DNA of 64,000 nucleotides from Chionoecetes opilio (lineage: Eukaryota > Arthropoda > Malacostraca > Decapoda > Majidae). The stretch lies in contig JACEEZ010020601.1 of assembly GCA_016584305.1 (NCBI GenBank), forward strand, positions 224,641-288,640. Reading direction: 5' to 3'. The notes under the pieces were generated by a model. It did no database searches, was not told where the DNA came from, and saw only the letters and a program-made list of their open reading frames with translations. Every line of letters starts with the position of its first letter. Position 1 is the stretch's first letter. Of the stretch, positions 1 to 11,190 are shown piece after piece. Position numbers and translations under genes: made by a program.

Positions 1-68
1 ACACTCTGCTCAGAGTTGAACTTGACTACTAGTTACGAAACGATACCATCGTGATGTGTACGAAAAAA

Positions 69-778
69 ACGGTAAAATTCTAGTGTTTGCCCATACTCTC
101 CCCCTTCCCCCAAACAAGCTTGGGGACCTGGGGGAATGCGGGGTTTTTGGGTGGGGAGCAAATAATGCGTCGGAAACACGTAATTTTGGAGTTTATTTAT
201 ACCCTAGATCTAGGGTAATTTCCCTAGTTCTAGGGTAATTTCTCAGATCTAGGGTAATTTGCTTAACCAAAATTAACCTACACTAACGGGGGGATTAACC
301 CACCGATAAGCTAGCCTAACCAAATCTAACCTAAGCTAACGTAACCAAATCTAACCTAACCTAACCTAACCTAACCAAATCTAACCTAACCTAACCTAAC
401 CAAATCTAACCAAATCTAACCTAACCTAACCTAACCTAACCAAATCTAACCTTACCTAACCAAATATAACCAACCCTAACCTAGCCAAATATATCCTAAC
501 CTAAACAAATCTAACCTAACCTCCTAGTGGGAGATTGGGGAGGGTTCTCGACACTTCGGTCATCATTATGTGACGATCGTCAGGTTCACACGTCTCTGGA
601 CTCAGAAGAAATCCAAAGAATTTTCCCTAGATCTAGGGAATTTTTACAACACCCCTAACTCAAAAACTATGTGGTTGCGACGCATATTATGTACCCCAGC
701 CGAATATCCCGCATTCCCCCAGGTCCCCATGCTAGTTTGGGGTCAAAGGGGGAGTATGGGCACACTAGAATTATACGG
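69..778. mobile_element. TIR element with telomere-like (CCTAA)n core
   Basis: The ends are imperfect inverted repeats of about 150 bp. Left 70-230 and the reverse complement of 610-778 share AATTCTAGTGT, GCCCATACT, TGGGGACCTGGGGGAATGCG and CCCTAGATCTAGGG in the same order. The core is a degenerate CCTAA array. The insertion splits the foldback repeat whose empty site is seen at 20,610-20,650 and 39,590-39,610. The flanking A-rich bases (cgaaaaaa on the left, cggaaaaa on the right) suggest an approximately 8-bp target duplication, but this cannot be fixed exactly. No transposase frame is present, so it is non-autonomous. Confidence 0.75.
290..525. repeat. Degenerate interstitial CCTAA telomere-type array
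   Basis: Runs of CTAACCTAACCTAACC alternate with the variant CCAAATCTAA. The reverse complement is TTAGG, the arthropod telomere repeat. The array lies inside the TIR element at 69-778, not at a sequence end, so it is interstitial. Confidence 0.85.
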
Positions 779-860
779 AAAAAACTCAAAATCAGTGTAC
801 GAAACAACTAACAAAACCTGGGTACGAAACAACTTGTGTACGAAACTCCCTGTCGCCCTA

Positions 861-1210
861 ATCATACACAGTTGTCTTTCCTCCTCGCCCACTAATAACA
901 ACCCAATTTAAACCCTTCATTTGACTTGTTTTAACCTGTTCCCAGCCTCTCATTCATCCCACAACCACACACACACCCTTACTCACCCTTTATTCACCCT
1001 GGGACGTCGCCGGGGTGAGTAATTCGAGGTTAAAACTGAAGATAACTGATGCGAGAGAGGACCAAGTGTTTTCCAAGCCTCGATGTCAACAAACCATCGC
1101 AGGGTTGCCAGATACTCCATTAAATTACTTCAATATATCAATTACACTCAAATATTACCACACTCTATATGATTTATTGATTGATTCGTGTTATATTAAT
1201 GGCATTTTAT
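861..1210. repeat. Dispersed repeat module, copy 1
   Basis: Colinear with 20,700-21,050 and with 32,100-32,341 plus 37,976-38,130. Shared landmarks are the Thr/Pro-rich-looking tract with CACACACACCC, the segment ending GGGGTGAGT, the block around CCAAGCCTCGATGTCAAC and GATTTATTGATTGATTC. Short frames across it are unsupported. Confidence 0.7.
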
Positions 1211-1326
1211 ATTTTGTATGTATAGGCAGTTCTTGATACCGCACAACCCTAGTACAGTTGTTGGTCGGGAGTCAGGCCTTTTTCAACGGCACTCCCTGAC
1301 GTGTTTCTTCTTGCCGTCTGGGTCTT

Positions 1327-2212
1327 TAATTAGAGAGAACTGCAACTCCGAAATGCCAGTGGTCGCTGGTAGTTTTAACTCACAATTTGGTGAAAAGTTG
1401 GTCAACTTGAAAGAAAAATATGGGCTTATTCCACTGCACTTAAAACACACAAGTATAATATTAAGAACGATTTTCTTCTATATGTATATTGTATAGAAGC
1501 CTGATTCTGTAAAACATTGTATATAACCAAATAAACAAGTAGGTTATAGTTGAGGAGGCGAGGTAAATGCTACTCTATGATATTATATAGTCAATAACGA
1601 ATGTTTAGAAGATATCTATACCTAGGCAGTCATATTTTCCTGTTATTATTGTGTATCAATCAGATAGAAAGCCTGGAAGTGCAATGAGTCGACGCGTGAA
1701 GTCGTAATGTTTTGATTCAATCTCCCCGCCACAATCTCCCTGCCCACCACTCCCCGCCGCGGCGTGTCGCCTCCACAATTATAACCTACATTGTCGCAGC
1801 AACAAGCCGATTTCGGCATTCTTTATTCTTCGTTTTTCCAAGGCATTGCTTATTGTATTTTGACAAGCGTTTGCCAGACGCAGCAGTACTGTCTTTGAAA
1901 ACAGTGTGAACATCGCCCAAATTTTATATGCCACAATATACATGTAAAAAATATATTAAGCTTTGCTACTCGAGGCGAGTAATTTGCATTAAATTGCTAT
2001 TATAGAACGTTCCATAATGCATTTCATCCATATAATTAGTAGAACAACAGAAGAACTATATTTTTTGGTATTCAGATGCGGTGCATCAATATTTATCGCG
2101 AAATTGATTTATGAAAAATATTAGTCGCGGAGGGAAAACACAGTAGACCAACCTTTGAGTTAAAACTGCCAGCGACCACTGGCATTTCTCGAGTTTCAGT
2201 TCTCTCTAATTA
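1327..2212. mobile_element. 880-bp TIR element, tandem copy 1
   Basis: Terminal inverted repeats of about 60 bp: left TAATTAGAGAGAACTGCAAC and, on the opposite strand at the right end, TAATTAGAGAGAACTGAAAC. Both continue through AAATGCCAGTGGTCGCTGG. The copy abuts the next one, sharing a single TAATTA. Short frames inside (for example 1,712-1,909) show no domain, so it is a non-autonomous element. Confidence 0.8.
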
Positions 2213-3093
2213 GAGAGAACTGCAACTCCGAAATGCCAGTGGTCGCTGGTAGTTTTAACTCACAATTTGGTGAAAAGTTGGTCAACTTGAAAGAAAAATA
2301 TGGGCTTATTCCACTACACTTAAAACACACAAGTATAATATTAAGAACGATTTTCTTCTATATGTATATTGTATAGAAGCCTGATTCTGTAAAACATTGT
2401 ATATAACCAAATAACCAACTAGGTTATAGTTGAGGAGGCGAGGTAAATGCTACTCTATGATATTATATAGTCAATAACGAATGTTTAGAAGTTATCTATA
2501 CCTAGGCAGTCATATTTTCCTGTTATTATTGTGTATCAATCAGATAGAAAGCCTAGAAGTGCAATGAGTCGACGCGTGAAGTGGCAATGTTTTGATTCAA
2601 TCTCCCCGCCACAATCTCCCCGCCCACCACTCCCCGCCGCGGCACGTCGCCTCCACAATTATAACCTATATTGTCGCAGCAACAAGCCGATTTCGGCATT
2701 CTTTATTCTTCGTTTTTCCAAGGCATTGCTTATTGTGTTTTGACAAGCTTTTGCCAGACGCAGCAGTACTGTCTTAGAAAACAGTGTGAACATCGCCCAA
2801 ATTGTACATGCCACAATATACATGTAAAAAATCTATTAAGCTTGCTACTCGAGCGAGTAATTTGCATTAAATTGCTATTATAGAACGTTCCATCGTAATG
2901 CATGTCATCCATATAATTAGTAGAACAACAGAAGAACTATATTTTTTGGTATTCAGATGCGGTGCATCAATATTTATCGCGAAATTAATTTATGAAAAAT
3001 ATTAGTCGCGGAGCCAAAACACAGTAGACCAACCTTTTAGTTAAAACTGCCAGCGACCACTGGCATTTCTCGAGTTGCAGTTCTCTCTAATTA
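2207..3093. mobile_element. 880-bp TIR element, tandem copy 2
   Basis: Nearly identical to the copy at 1,327-2,212, with a period of 880-881 bp and only scattered substitutions and small indels (for example CTCGAGGCGAG becomes CTCGAGCGAG). It ends in GCAGTTCTCTCTAATTA. The flanking DNA on both sides of the pair is the phrase GTCTGGGTCTTTAAT, also the unit of the minisatellite at 10,850-11,180, so the pair appears inserted in that sequence. Confidence 0.8.
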
Positions 3094-3660
3094 GTGGTGT
3101 CTGGGTCTTTAATAGACTCCCTTACTGAGCTCGATCTGTCATCTGGTGGCCGTCTGGGAACTACACGCGGAGCTAGAATACCAGGTCAAGGAGGTTAGGC
3201 TAGTCTTATTTGCCATTATTCCCTACCAAACCAGCTACAATTAAGTGTTGACATGGTCAACATAGGTTATCGCAAAGGAAATATAAGGTTTTACATTATT
3301 CATGGGGATATAATGAGGATTGTTGGCAAAATATACGTATTCGACCATATGTCCTACAACACTCTATGCAATGATTTAGAGGAATGCATCAGGTCGGGTG
3401 TATGGGTAGATATTGCCTTCATGTATGCAAAGAGAAGGTAAGCGAACCAAATAATGGTGACATGACTTCAATTTTGTGCAATCAATCGTGATAGATATGG
3501 ATAAATTCGCCATTCAACATTTCTTTCTGGTACACTGCCAAACGTACGACGGTCCGATGCATTTTATAAACAAACACCAGAGAGTTGTGCGAAATATTAT
3601 CAATTCGCGAAACCCTGTAGCCCCCTCCATTCATCGCTTTTTTTCACTGTTTTACGGTTA
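3094..3660. other. Unassigned sequence
   Basis: Good-quality AT-rich sequence. A 62-codon frame at 3,253-3,441 and a 61-codon frame at 3,476-3,661 have no recognisable motif and no splice context, so no gene is called. Confidence 0.5.
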
Positions 3661-4999
3661 AGTCCCCCTGATAATGTTAAGGAAAACATTGCCCCAAGTT
3701 CCCCATGAAAACTTACAAGTAAAATAGTTACTCAAAAGCTTAAAAATCCCTTTAAAAAACAGTCGGGTTTGGGGAACAGGATTTGGGTTTTTTATATGTA
3801 TTTTTTATCAATTTTATTACTTGAAAGGGGTTTCCCAGGGAAAGTAGTGACCGATGTTCCTGTAAGTGTATCGGGGCGCAGTTAAGCTTAAAATTAGTGA
3901 AATAAGATAGATGAAGGGAGTCTACGGGTTTTCGCCTAAAAATGTTTTCGCCAACAGGGGCAAACGAAACACTTTATCCCCTTCCCTGTTGTTGTTTTCT
4001 TGCATGAAAGTAAAACCCCAAATTTGACGTGCGGATTTTTTTGTAGTGAGACAGACAGAGAGACAGCAGAAAAAAACACTGCGAATATTAGGGGGGGGGG
4101 AAATTTAAAACTCTCACAAAAATCCCCTGGGGGTAAATCCAAGTATGTACAGTAAGTGAATACCCCGAGTGCGACCAAAAACTGACTTCTCGCCCTGAAA
4201 ATTTTATACATATAGAATGAATCCCCGAAGTCCGCGGGGGTGGCGGGAAAACACTGAATGAAAGAAAACTGATATCGAAACAAGTCCTAGTAAATGTAAC
4301 TACCTACCATAATTTATAATTAAAATATCATAACCCCCTGTCTTCCTGAACCTACCACCCCGTGATAGCCCATAGGACATCACCGGGGTCTATTTTTCCC
4401 AAGGGATCCTCCAGCCCTAAACAACACCAAGAGTGAACATGACGAGGATTTTTTGGCTGTGGCTGATTGCAGTCAAATAAAACCTTCAACAAGACCAACC
4501 CCCTTTCATGAAAATGTGAAAGGATGGACCATTTTTTCCACCAATTAAAAAAGAGGGAAACGACGTATTTTGGGGGAGAGAAGGTTAGAAGAGGTGAAAA
4601 ATGGAGAGCAACAAGGAAAATGTGGTGCTCAAGACATTTCTTTGTTTGGGAAAACAATGACCATCTCCAAGGCACCCGGGCCCCCTGTGCTGTTCGCTTC
4701 TCCCAGCGGCATGCGGTCAGCTGCCAGTAAAATCTCGCAGAACCCGGCAGAAAATTTTAAACTTTTTTTAAAATTCTGAATGAAAGCACGATCTACAAAT
4801 TTTTCCCCATGTAATTGTTTTCCATTTTTTATACGGGGATTAAATCAAGCCATAAGTATTATATAATGATTGTTTTTTTGGAAAAAGAGTAGTTTTCGGG
4901 GTTTCATTTTTTTTTAATTCCCGTTTATTATAAATTTTGTATGAAAACCGTAGCTATGAAAAAAAATCGCGATTTCAAAATCCAAATGAAAACGTGAAA
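3661..4999. other. Low-quality AT-rich sequence, no gene seen
   Basis: Homopolymers are abnormally frequent (aaaa, cccc and gggg blocks). The longest frames (3,936-4,283 and 4,352-4,675, both minus) have no recognisable domain. Confidence 0.5.
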
Positions 5000-5200
5000 A
5001 GAAAAATATCTAATGAAACCCGGTATTTTGGGGCCCTTAGAGCTAGTACTAAGCTTAGGATAGGAAAGTTCGCCCCCCAGGGAAAAAGCCCTGGGTATAC
5101 AGGCAACCAATCCCCCACCTGGTTATAAACCCAGGCTAACTCAGATTGAAAGAAAAAGAAAACAGTCTGGCAACGCCGTGCCAACCCTGCTGAGGCCGGG
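5000..5200. repeat. Left inverted terminal repeat of GC-rich element
   Basis: Reverse complement of 10,547-10,745 over about 200 bp, including CCCTGGGTATAC and CCAACCCTGCTGAGG on the plus strand. Confidence 0.75.
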
Positions 5201-5562
5201 TGGTCCCCCAGGGGGTCCCGAGCAACATTTTTTTCTTTTTGGCCTTCATCGAGTCAACACCTGCGATTCTCCTGAAAACACGTGTTTCTCTTTTCAGGCC
5301 ATATGGTGAGCCCCCTGCTTTTTTTTTGTGTTTACGTGGGGTGTGGGGAAGTTTTTACCCTTTAATGCTTGTAATCCTTTGTAGGTTCAGGGCATGAGTG
5401 TAGATTATCTTCACCCCTGGTTGGGCCAGCGTGTCTTAATATATTTATTCGGCTGGTGTCGTGTTTTGGGTTTTTTACGCACCCCCCAGGGGCGCGGCTT
5501 TCCCCCTTTTTCCCCCCGGGCTTTATTTCCCCGCCAGGGCGTCCTGGCTTAAACCCCTGTAC

Positions 5563-6075
5563 GGTTGTCGTTCATCCAGCCAGCCCCCCCCCCCCCCCGC
5601 CCGGACCCCCCAAGGGTGGTGTGGGGGGTTTGGTGGTCCCTGGTCTGCCACTGTGAGCGGGAAAAGGGCGGTGGTTACGTCGTTCACCACCACGCCCACC
5701 CCCCCCCCCGGGGAAACCCCCCCCAAGGGCTGGTGCAGGGGGTTTGGGGGCCCCTGGTCGCCACGGTGAGTGAGAGGGGGGGATGGTTACGTCGTTCACC
5801 CAACCAGGCCCCCCCCCCCCCCCGGGGACCCCCCCCATGGGCTGGTGGGGGGGGTTCGGGGGTTTCCCTGGTCTGCAGTGTGAGCAAGATGGGGGGATGG
5901 TTGTCTTCCCCGGCCACGCCCCCCCCAGGGGCCGGTAGGGTGTTTTGGTATTTCCCCCCGGGCCTCCCACGTGGGCTGGATGGGCGGTGGTTTACTCGCT
6001 TTGTGGTGCCCAACCTTTTCCCCGCACCCCCCCCCGGACCCCCCCATGGGCCGGGGGGGAGTGACGGTCCTGGCT
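5563..6075. repeat. ~110-bp GC-rich tandem repeat, about five copies
   Basis: Copies start near 5,563, 5,671, 5,783, 5,897 and 5,985. Each has a GGTTACGTCGTTCACC-like start, a long C run, GGGACCCCCC, a GGCTGGTG or GGGCTGGTG element and a CCCTGGTCTGC or CCCTGGTCGCC segment followed by GTGAG. Confidence 0.6.
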
Positions 6076-6239
6076 CCCATGTCGACCCCGACCATCCCTT
6101 TCCTGGGGGTCGGACATGGTGGGCGAGAGGTGGGGGTTTGGGGGCGTTTCGTTTTGGGTCTAGTCCCTTTCCTTTCACTGTTTTCCCCCTTTCTTTTCCA
6201 GGGAAAATTTTGTGGGGCCCCGGGCTCCCGGGTTTTTTA

Positions 6240-8300
6240 GGTCCCGAGGCCACAAGCTCTGCTCCCCACGCCCCGTGCCTTTGTGGGCCCTCTTTCGTCC
6301 CGCCGATTCCCCGGTATGCTGTGGATGGCTGCGGTCATCCCCCCGGAGGGGGGTGTCCCTGTTTTACCGGCGAGGCCTATGCTGACCTCAAGGAGTGGTG
6401 GTCAAGGTTTGAAGTTCGCCAACGCACCACCCGTCTGTCCGGGGCGGCCCGGTCTCTGGGTTCTGGCTGGGCTCCCCAAGTCGTCCACCTTCTCGTCTCG
6501 CACCTCCCGCCCCCCCGCCTTGTTTCCCAAGCTCGGCGTCGACGGTGAGGTGGAGCAAGTCTGGCGGTCCCCCTCAGTCCCTCACCATGACCGGACCCCC
6601 AGGTCGGGGATTTCCCGGGGGGGTCTGTGGCCCTACGGCGGTCAGGCGTCCCTGGGCCTTCCCCACCCTCACCTCCGTGCTCCGGGTTTTGTGGGCTTGG
6701 AGACTTCATGAACTCCTTCTGGCAAGAAGGAGGTCCACTAATTTCTGGGTCCCTTTCTCCGACCCCGAGGCGTCGCAGGTCCCATGCCTGTTCCCTCTCC
6801 CCGGGCCCCCTTCGGATCTGGGGGAGTCGGATGACTACCTGGTGTGCTCCGACGGGAAGAGGATCCCCCCTACCCGGCCCCAAGAGACACGGTTCGGGGA
6901 TTTCCGCCCCCCGGTTCCGTCCCCGGGCCCTTCCTCCGTTTTCTTCGGGTGCCTTCAGGTGATTTCCCCCTTGTCCCGCGCGGGGGATGCCTTGGGATCC
7001 CCCCCTTTTTCCTCCCCCTTTTTCCGGGCCCCCGATGCCGCCGCGTTTTGCTGTGAGAGGTTGACGGGCGGTTTGTTGCCATGGTCGTCTGGAGGACGGC
7101 TCGGGGGGCCCATTTCCGGACTGGGGGGTGGCGCCCCCGGGAGGGACGGGGGACAGGGCCCTACCTCTACCGGGATTCCTTTCTCTCGCCTGGCGCTCCC
7201 CCGAACAGCCGCGGTTTCTTCGGCGGCCGCTTTGGATGCTCTGCCCCTTACTGGCGAGCCTAGTTTGGTCGGGATGCTTCCCGTGGTGGGGGGAAGCCGA
7301 TGCCAGGTGGCTTTCTCTCGGGGGCCAGAAACGGTTCCCCTGGATGAAGGCCGGCCGGGGACCCGCCGAAGTGGGGAGGGGTCCCCACCAGTGTAAACCC
7401 GGGGGTCCTTCTCCCCCTGGGCCCCGACCCCGGTTCCCCCGGGGCCCTTGGTGGTTTTCCCGTGTGATGGTGATTTCCCCCGGGTGCCCCAGCTTTCTGC
7501 CAAGGACCTCCCGTGGCAGGCGCAACCGGTGAAAGGGGGAGCTTTTCGCCGGGACTTTCAGGACGGCAAACACGCCCCCTTGACCTTTCTGTTGCCTTCT
7601 AGTCAGCTGGGGGACTGGCTCTCCTCCCTTTCCCCCCTGGATCACACTTTCCCTTCCCGGCCCCCCGCGGATGTCTGTCGGGCTTTGACCGCCTGTGAGC
7701 GTTCGCGCCCCCCTCCTCCCCCGGGGGGGGGGGGGCGGCCCCCCCCTTGGGGGGCCATTTTGTTGACAGGGGGTCACGCCCGTTTGGGCCCTTTGGGGCG
7801 AGGCCTTTCGGGGCCTGCCCGGGGTGACTCGACAGCGATTTCCGGATTAGTCCCTTGATTTGGAGGTCTTTTTCGGAGCCCTCCTTGCCAGGTCTCGCCC
7901 TCAATCCCCCCCCCGTCACTTGGGTCACTCCGGCCCCCGACCCTCTCGGGCCCGGGGGGTTCCCGGGGGGGGGTCCAGCAGTGTTTTGTCGGGGGCCTTT
8001 CTTTTCGTCGGGAGGGGGAGTCCAGGGGCCACCCCCTGTGGTGGGCCCCCAGGGTCCCCGTTCCCTCGGGGGGGGCCTCCCGGGGCAGGGGCTCTGCCGG
8101 GTTCGGGCCTTTCCTCAGGGGGTTGCCCAGTTCCAAAGGGGCCTCTGTTTTAGCCTCCCCCTTCGGGGCCTCCTGTGGGGGTTTCGGGCACCCGGGGCCC
8201 CAGGGGTGGGCCGCCAGGGTGGTCCGAAAGGTTTTTTTCCCCGGTTCCCTACCACCCCTTTGGGGGGCTCCTTTTTAGCCGGTTAAAAAGTCTCCCCCCC
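6240..8300 (+). pseudogene. Possible gag-like coding remnant in the GC-rich element
   Basis: Some stretches look like real protein rather than GC-rich noise: a segment near 6,380-6,540 containing YADLKEWWSRFEVRQ, one near 6,820-6,920 containing DDYLVCSDGKRIPP, and one near 7,500-7,690 containing FRRDFQDGKHAPLTFLLPSS and QLGDWLSSLSPLDHTF. They lie in different frames on the plus strand and are joined by homopolymer frameshifts. A Gly/Pro/Arg-rich tail follows. The order is compatible with a retrotransposon gag, but no named domain is recognised and an unrelated gene is possible. Confidence 0.25.
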
Positions 8301-10327
8301 GTTCGGGAAAGCTCCTCCGGGGGGTGGAGAAAAGGGCGGGGAAAGGCTTCTTTCCCCATTTTCCTAACCGGGCTTTCAAGGGGGATCGGACCTCAGCCCA
8401 AAACATTGGGCCCCCCGGTCCTAGGGACCGGCCCCCGGGGCCGCCTTGGTGGGCAAAGGGGTGGGATGGGTCCCTGATTAAAGGAGATGGTTTTCCCCCT
8501 CCTCGGTTCGGCGCTTCCGGCCCTTAAGGGGGGGGAAGGGCAGTTTACCAGGGGCTACCCTTCCCCCCTCCTCCCCGGGTTTTTTCGCGGCCCCAAGGGG
8601 TGTCGGGGGGTGTTCCCGGGGGAATTTCCCAGTTTACGTTTGGGGTTGTGCCCCCTTTTCAGGAGGAAGCGGTTCACAGGGACGAGCTTTGGCGTGGGGG
8701 GGGTGGGGTTCGTCAACAAGGGAAAGTCCGCCTTCCCCTCCCCCCCCATACTTGGCGGGATGCGGGCTCCCGTTGGCTGCTCCGCTCGGGGGAAAAAGCG
8801 GGCCAGCTTCATCAAAGCCTTTCCGGGGGCCTGGGTCCGTTTTTGTCAAGGAGGCTGGGGTCCCTTCTCCCCCAATTTGCCCCCAGAGGACTCCCCTAGG
8901 GCCTTCGTCCCTCGCCTGCCGGGGGTTAACCGCCTTCGGTGCACCCCCCCGACTTGCTCCCCGGCCGTTTCCCTCCCCTGGCCTCCCCCTTGGAGAGGTG
9001 GTTGGGAGGGCGGTTTTCCGGGGGCCGGGGGGGTGCCTCGCCCCCGGGCCTTTGCGGTCTCGGCGCGGTGGGGCACCCCAATCCTCGCGGCCGGCCCCGG
9101 GTTTTTTCGGGGGGCCGGGGGGAGCCGACCCCTCAAAGCGGGGTGCTGGGTTCCTTTTCCCTCCGACGAAAAAGTCCCCCAAAGGAGGGCCCTGCTTCAA
9201 GGCCCGGGGCGGTCCCTTCTGCCCGCAAGGGCTCCAAATCCGCCCCTTTTGTTTGTTTTGGGGGCGACTTTCCCGGCGGCCGTTTTCCACCTTCTCGTCG
9301 CCCCGGGTTCCGCCCGGGAGGGAAATGTTGGGGGACGCCCGTCTGTTAGGGCTGTCTGGAGTCAGCTTCGCCCGGGCCTTGCGGCCTCTTTGGCGGTGGG
9401 GCCTCCGGAGGTGGATTTCCTCCGCCCCTCCCAACTCGGCCTTTTTGGGGGGGGCCGGAAAAACAGTGGGGGGCCGGAAACCCCTCCGGAAGATGGAAGG
9501 TTTTCGCCCAACCTTTTTCCCCCCCTGCCCATGTCCCTGAAGGTTCCCGGTTCCTGGGGGGAGGGGCCATGGGGTCCCGGCCGGGGCCAAACCTTTCTCC
9601 GGAACGGGCCTGGTGCCCCCCGTCTTAGGGGTCGCTTTGTGGGGGGCCCGGCCCTTTTCCCCCTTGAAGTCCCCGGGAGCTCCGTCCTCCTCCTCCTCTC
9701 TGCCCCCCCCGGGGGGAACAGGGGCGGACCCCGTCCCAAAAGGCGTCGTTCCGGGGCTTTCGTCGCCCAAACTCGGGCCCCCGGGTCCGGTCGGGTCCCG
9801 GGTTTCCCCCTTCCCGGGCCCTGGGGGGCCCCCGTCCTCTCCCCTCCCCCGGGGGGCCCCGGCGCCCCTCAAAGGGGGGGTTTTTCCGGCCGGGGGTTTC
9901 GGCCGTTGAAAGGGGGTTTGGGGCCCCCCCCCCCCCGTCGTCCGGGCCCCTTTTCCCCTTTGGGGGAAAGGGTCCCGGGAGGGGGACAGTTTGGGTCGGC
10001 CTCGGTGCCCCTTCGGCCTTTTTTGGTTCCTGGTCCCCTCCCTTCGTGGGAAAATTTCCCCCGTGGGGACCCTGGGGGGGGCCCCCCCCCCCTTCCCCGG
10101 TTTCCGGGGAAGCCCCCCTGGGTTTGGGGGGGGAAAACCCCCCCCCGGCCGTGGGCCTCCATTTTGACCGTTCCCGCCCTTTTGAAAAAATTCCGGGGTG
10201 GGGGGATCCATTTTCCCCCCCCCAAGTGGGTTTTTGGTTTTTTTTTGTTCTTGGGTGCCCCAGGGTTGGGCCCCCCCTTTTCCTTTTAGCCCCTCCCGCC
10301 CGGGGGGGTTCGGGGGGGCTTCTTTTT
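8300..10327. other. GC-rich low-quality sequence without readable gene
   Basis: Stop codons are rare in all frames because of the base composition, so long frames occur on both strands (600 codons plus, 586 codons minus). None carries a recognisable motif. It would hold the remaining genes of the element if the retrotransposon idea is right. Confidence 0.4.
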
Positions 10328-10420
10328 TCCCCCGGGGGGGGGGTTTTCCCCTCCAAATGGCAGGTAGCTTAGTGCAAGCTCTAAGGGGGCCCAAAATGAC
10401 GGCTTTTAAGTTGAAAAACC
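10328..10420. repeat. Third, partial copy of the terminal repeat, inside the right end
   Basis: Shows a GGGGG-TTTTCC-CC segment followed by TAGCTTAGTGCAAGCTCTAA and GGGGGCCCAAAAT, in the same orientation as the right terminal repeat (10,660-10,735). It resembles the internal complementary region of DIRS elements, but the match is short. Confidence 0.45.
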
Positions 10421-10546
10421 TATTTTTTTGGGGCCCTGACAGAGCTAGTGCACGGCTTCGGCCTCCACCCTTTTTCCCACCGTTTCAGCCCCTTCCCCCG
10501 GGGATGATTAGGGATGGTTTTATTTTCTCGGGACGGCGGCGGACCC

Positions 10547-10745
10547 CCGCCTCAGCAGGGTTGGACGGCGTTTCCAGCGTGTTTTCTTTTTCTTTTAGAT
10601 TAGTGTAGCTGGTTTTAAATAACCCGATTGGGGGATTTTGGGTTTCCCGTATACCCAGGGTTTTCCCTGGGGGGCGATCTTTCCATCCCATAGCTTAGTG
10701 CCACTAGCTCTGTCGGGGCCCCCAAAAATAGGCTTTTCATATTTC
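10547..10745. repeat. Right inverted terminal repeat of GC-rich element
   Basis: Reverse-complementary to 5,000-5,200. Differences are mostly homopolymer length and single-base changes. Confidence 0.75.
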
Positions 10746-10849
10746 CAAGCCGCCCATTCTAGCTCCGCGTGTAGTTCCCGGACGCCCCCAAAAATAAACA
10801 GATCAGCTCAGTGGGGGAAATCTATTAGGGGCTGCCGGGGTTTTTAAAT

Positions 10850-11190
10850 TTTAGTGGTCGGGTTTTTTAATTTTATGGCCCCTTGGGTTTTTAAATTAGT
10901 GGGTCGGGTTTCTTTAATTAGGGGCCCTGGGTCTTTAATTATGCTGTCGGGGTTTTAAATTAGTGCTGCCCGGGGGTTTTTTAAAATTAGTGCTGTCTGG
11001 GTTTTTTAATTGTGCTTCTGGGTCTTAAATTTTGTGCTGTCGGGAACTTTAATTATTTGGGCCTTTTTTTGTCTTTTGGGTTTTTAAATTAGTGACGGTT
11101 TCTTTAAATTAGTGTTTGCCCTGGTTTTTAAAGGTAGTGTTCCGGGGGTCTTTATTAGTGCTGTCTGGTCTTTAATTATTTGGGCTTCCC
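10850..11190. repeat. 22-bp minisatellite, unit TTAGTGCTGTCTGGGTCTTTAA
   Basis: About 14 degenerate units of GCTGTCTGGGTCTTTAATTA. Isolated copies of the same phrase flank the tandem TIR elements at 1,313-1,332 and 3,093-3,118, so both places derive from one satellite family. Confidence 0.75.

Larger units (their letters stand above)
1..860. repeat. Foldback repeat rich in GTACGAAAC motifs, copy 1 (interrupted)
   Basis: Left-truncated by the window start. Bases 1-68 and 779-860 align with the uninterrupted copy at 20,502-20,700, which reads through gagttgaacttgactacta, GTACGAAAA and ACTCAAAATCAGTG without a break. The family has terminal inverted repeats starting AGTTTCGTACACAAGTTG and repeats the GTTTCGTACAC motif in both orientations. 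Other copies lie at 31,895-32,100 and 39,485-39,640. It encodes nothing. It is probably a short non-autonomous foldback or MITE. Confidence 0.75.
5000..10745. mobile_element. Large GC-rich element flanked by ~200-bp inverted repeats (DIRS-like candidate)
   Basis: The arms at 5,000-5,200 and 10,547-10,745 are clear reverse complements despite poor consensus. Read in the right-arm direction both show CCTCAGCAGGGTTGG, TGTTTTCTTTTTCTTT, GTATACCCAGGG, CCCTGGGGGGCGA, AGCTTAGT, CTAGCTCT and GGGGCCCC in order. The inner part of the arm is repeated once more at about 10,328-10,420. DIRS-type retrotransposons have inverted terminal repeats plus an internal complementary region near one end and are known in decapods, so this architecture is suggestive. 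No reverse transcriptase or tyrosine recombinase motif could be read, so the class is unproven. Confidence 0.5.

Noticed and set aside
290..525. True chromosome end
   Set aside because: The CCTAA array is short, degenerate and enclosed by inverted repeats with normal DNA on both sides.
3253..3441. Small gene of 62 codons
   Set aside because: No motif, no splice signal and no repeat of it elsewhere in the window. The length is expected by chance in AT-rich DNA.
6377..7777. 466-codon minus-strand frame in the GC-rich block
   Set aside because: Low-complexity Pro/Arg/Gly. The more protein-like segments are on the plus strand.
8487..10394. A 600-codon plus frame and a 586-codon minus frame over the same bases
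   Set aside because: Extreme GC content removes stop codons in all frames. Both are Pro/Gly/Arg noise without motifs, and they overlap antisense.
5200..10540. Bacterial contamination suggested by high GC
   Set aside because: The block lies between inverted arms continuous with eukaryotic flanks and shows no bacterial gene, ribosome-binding site or operon pattern. A chimeric join cannot be fully excluded.
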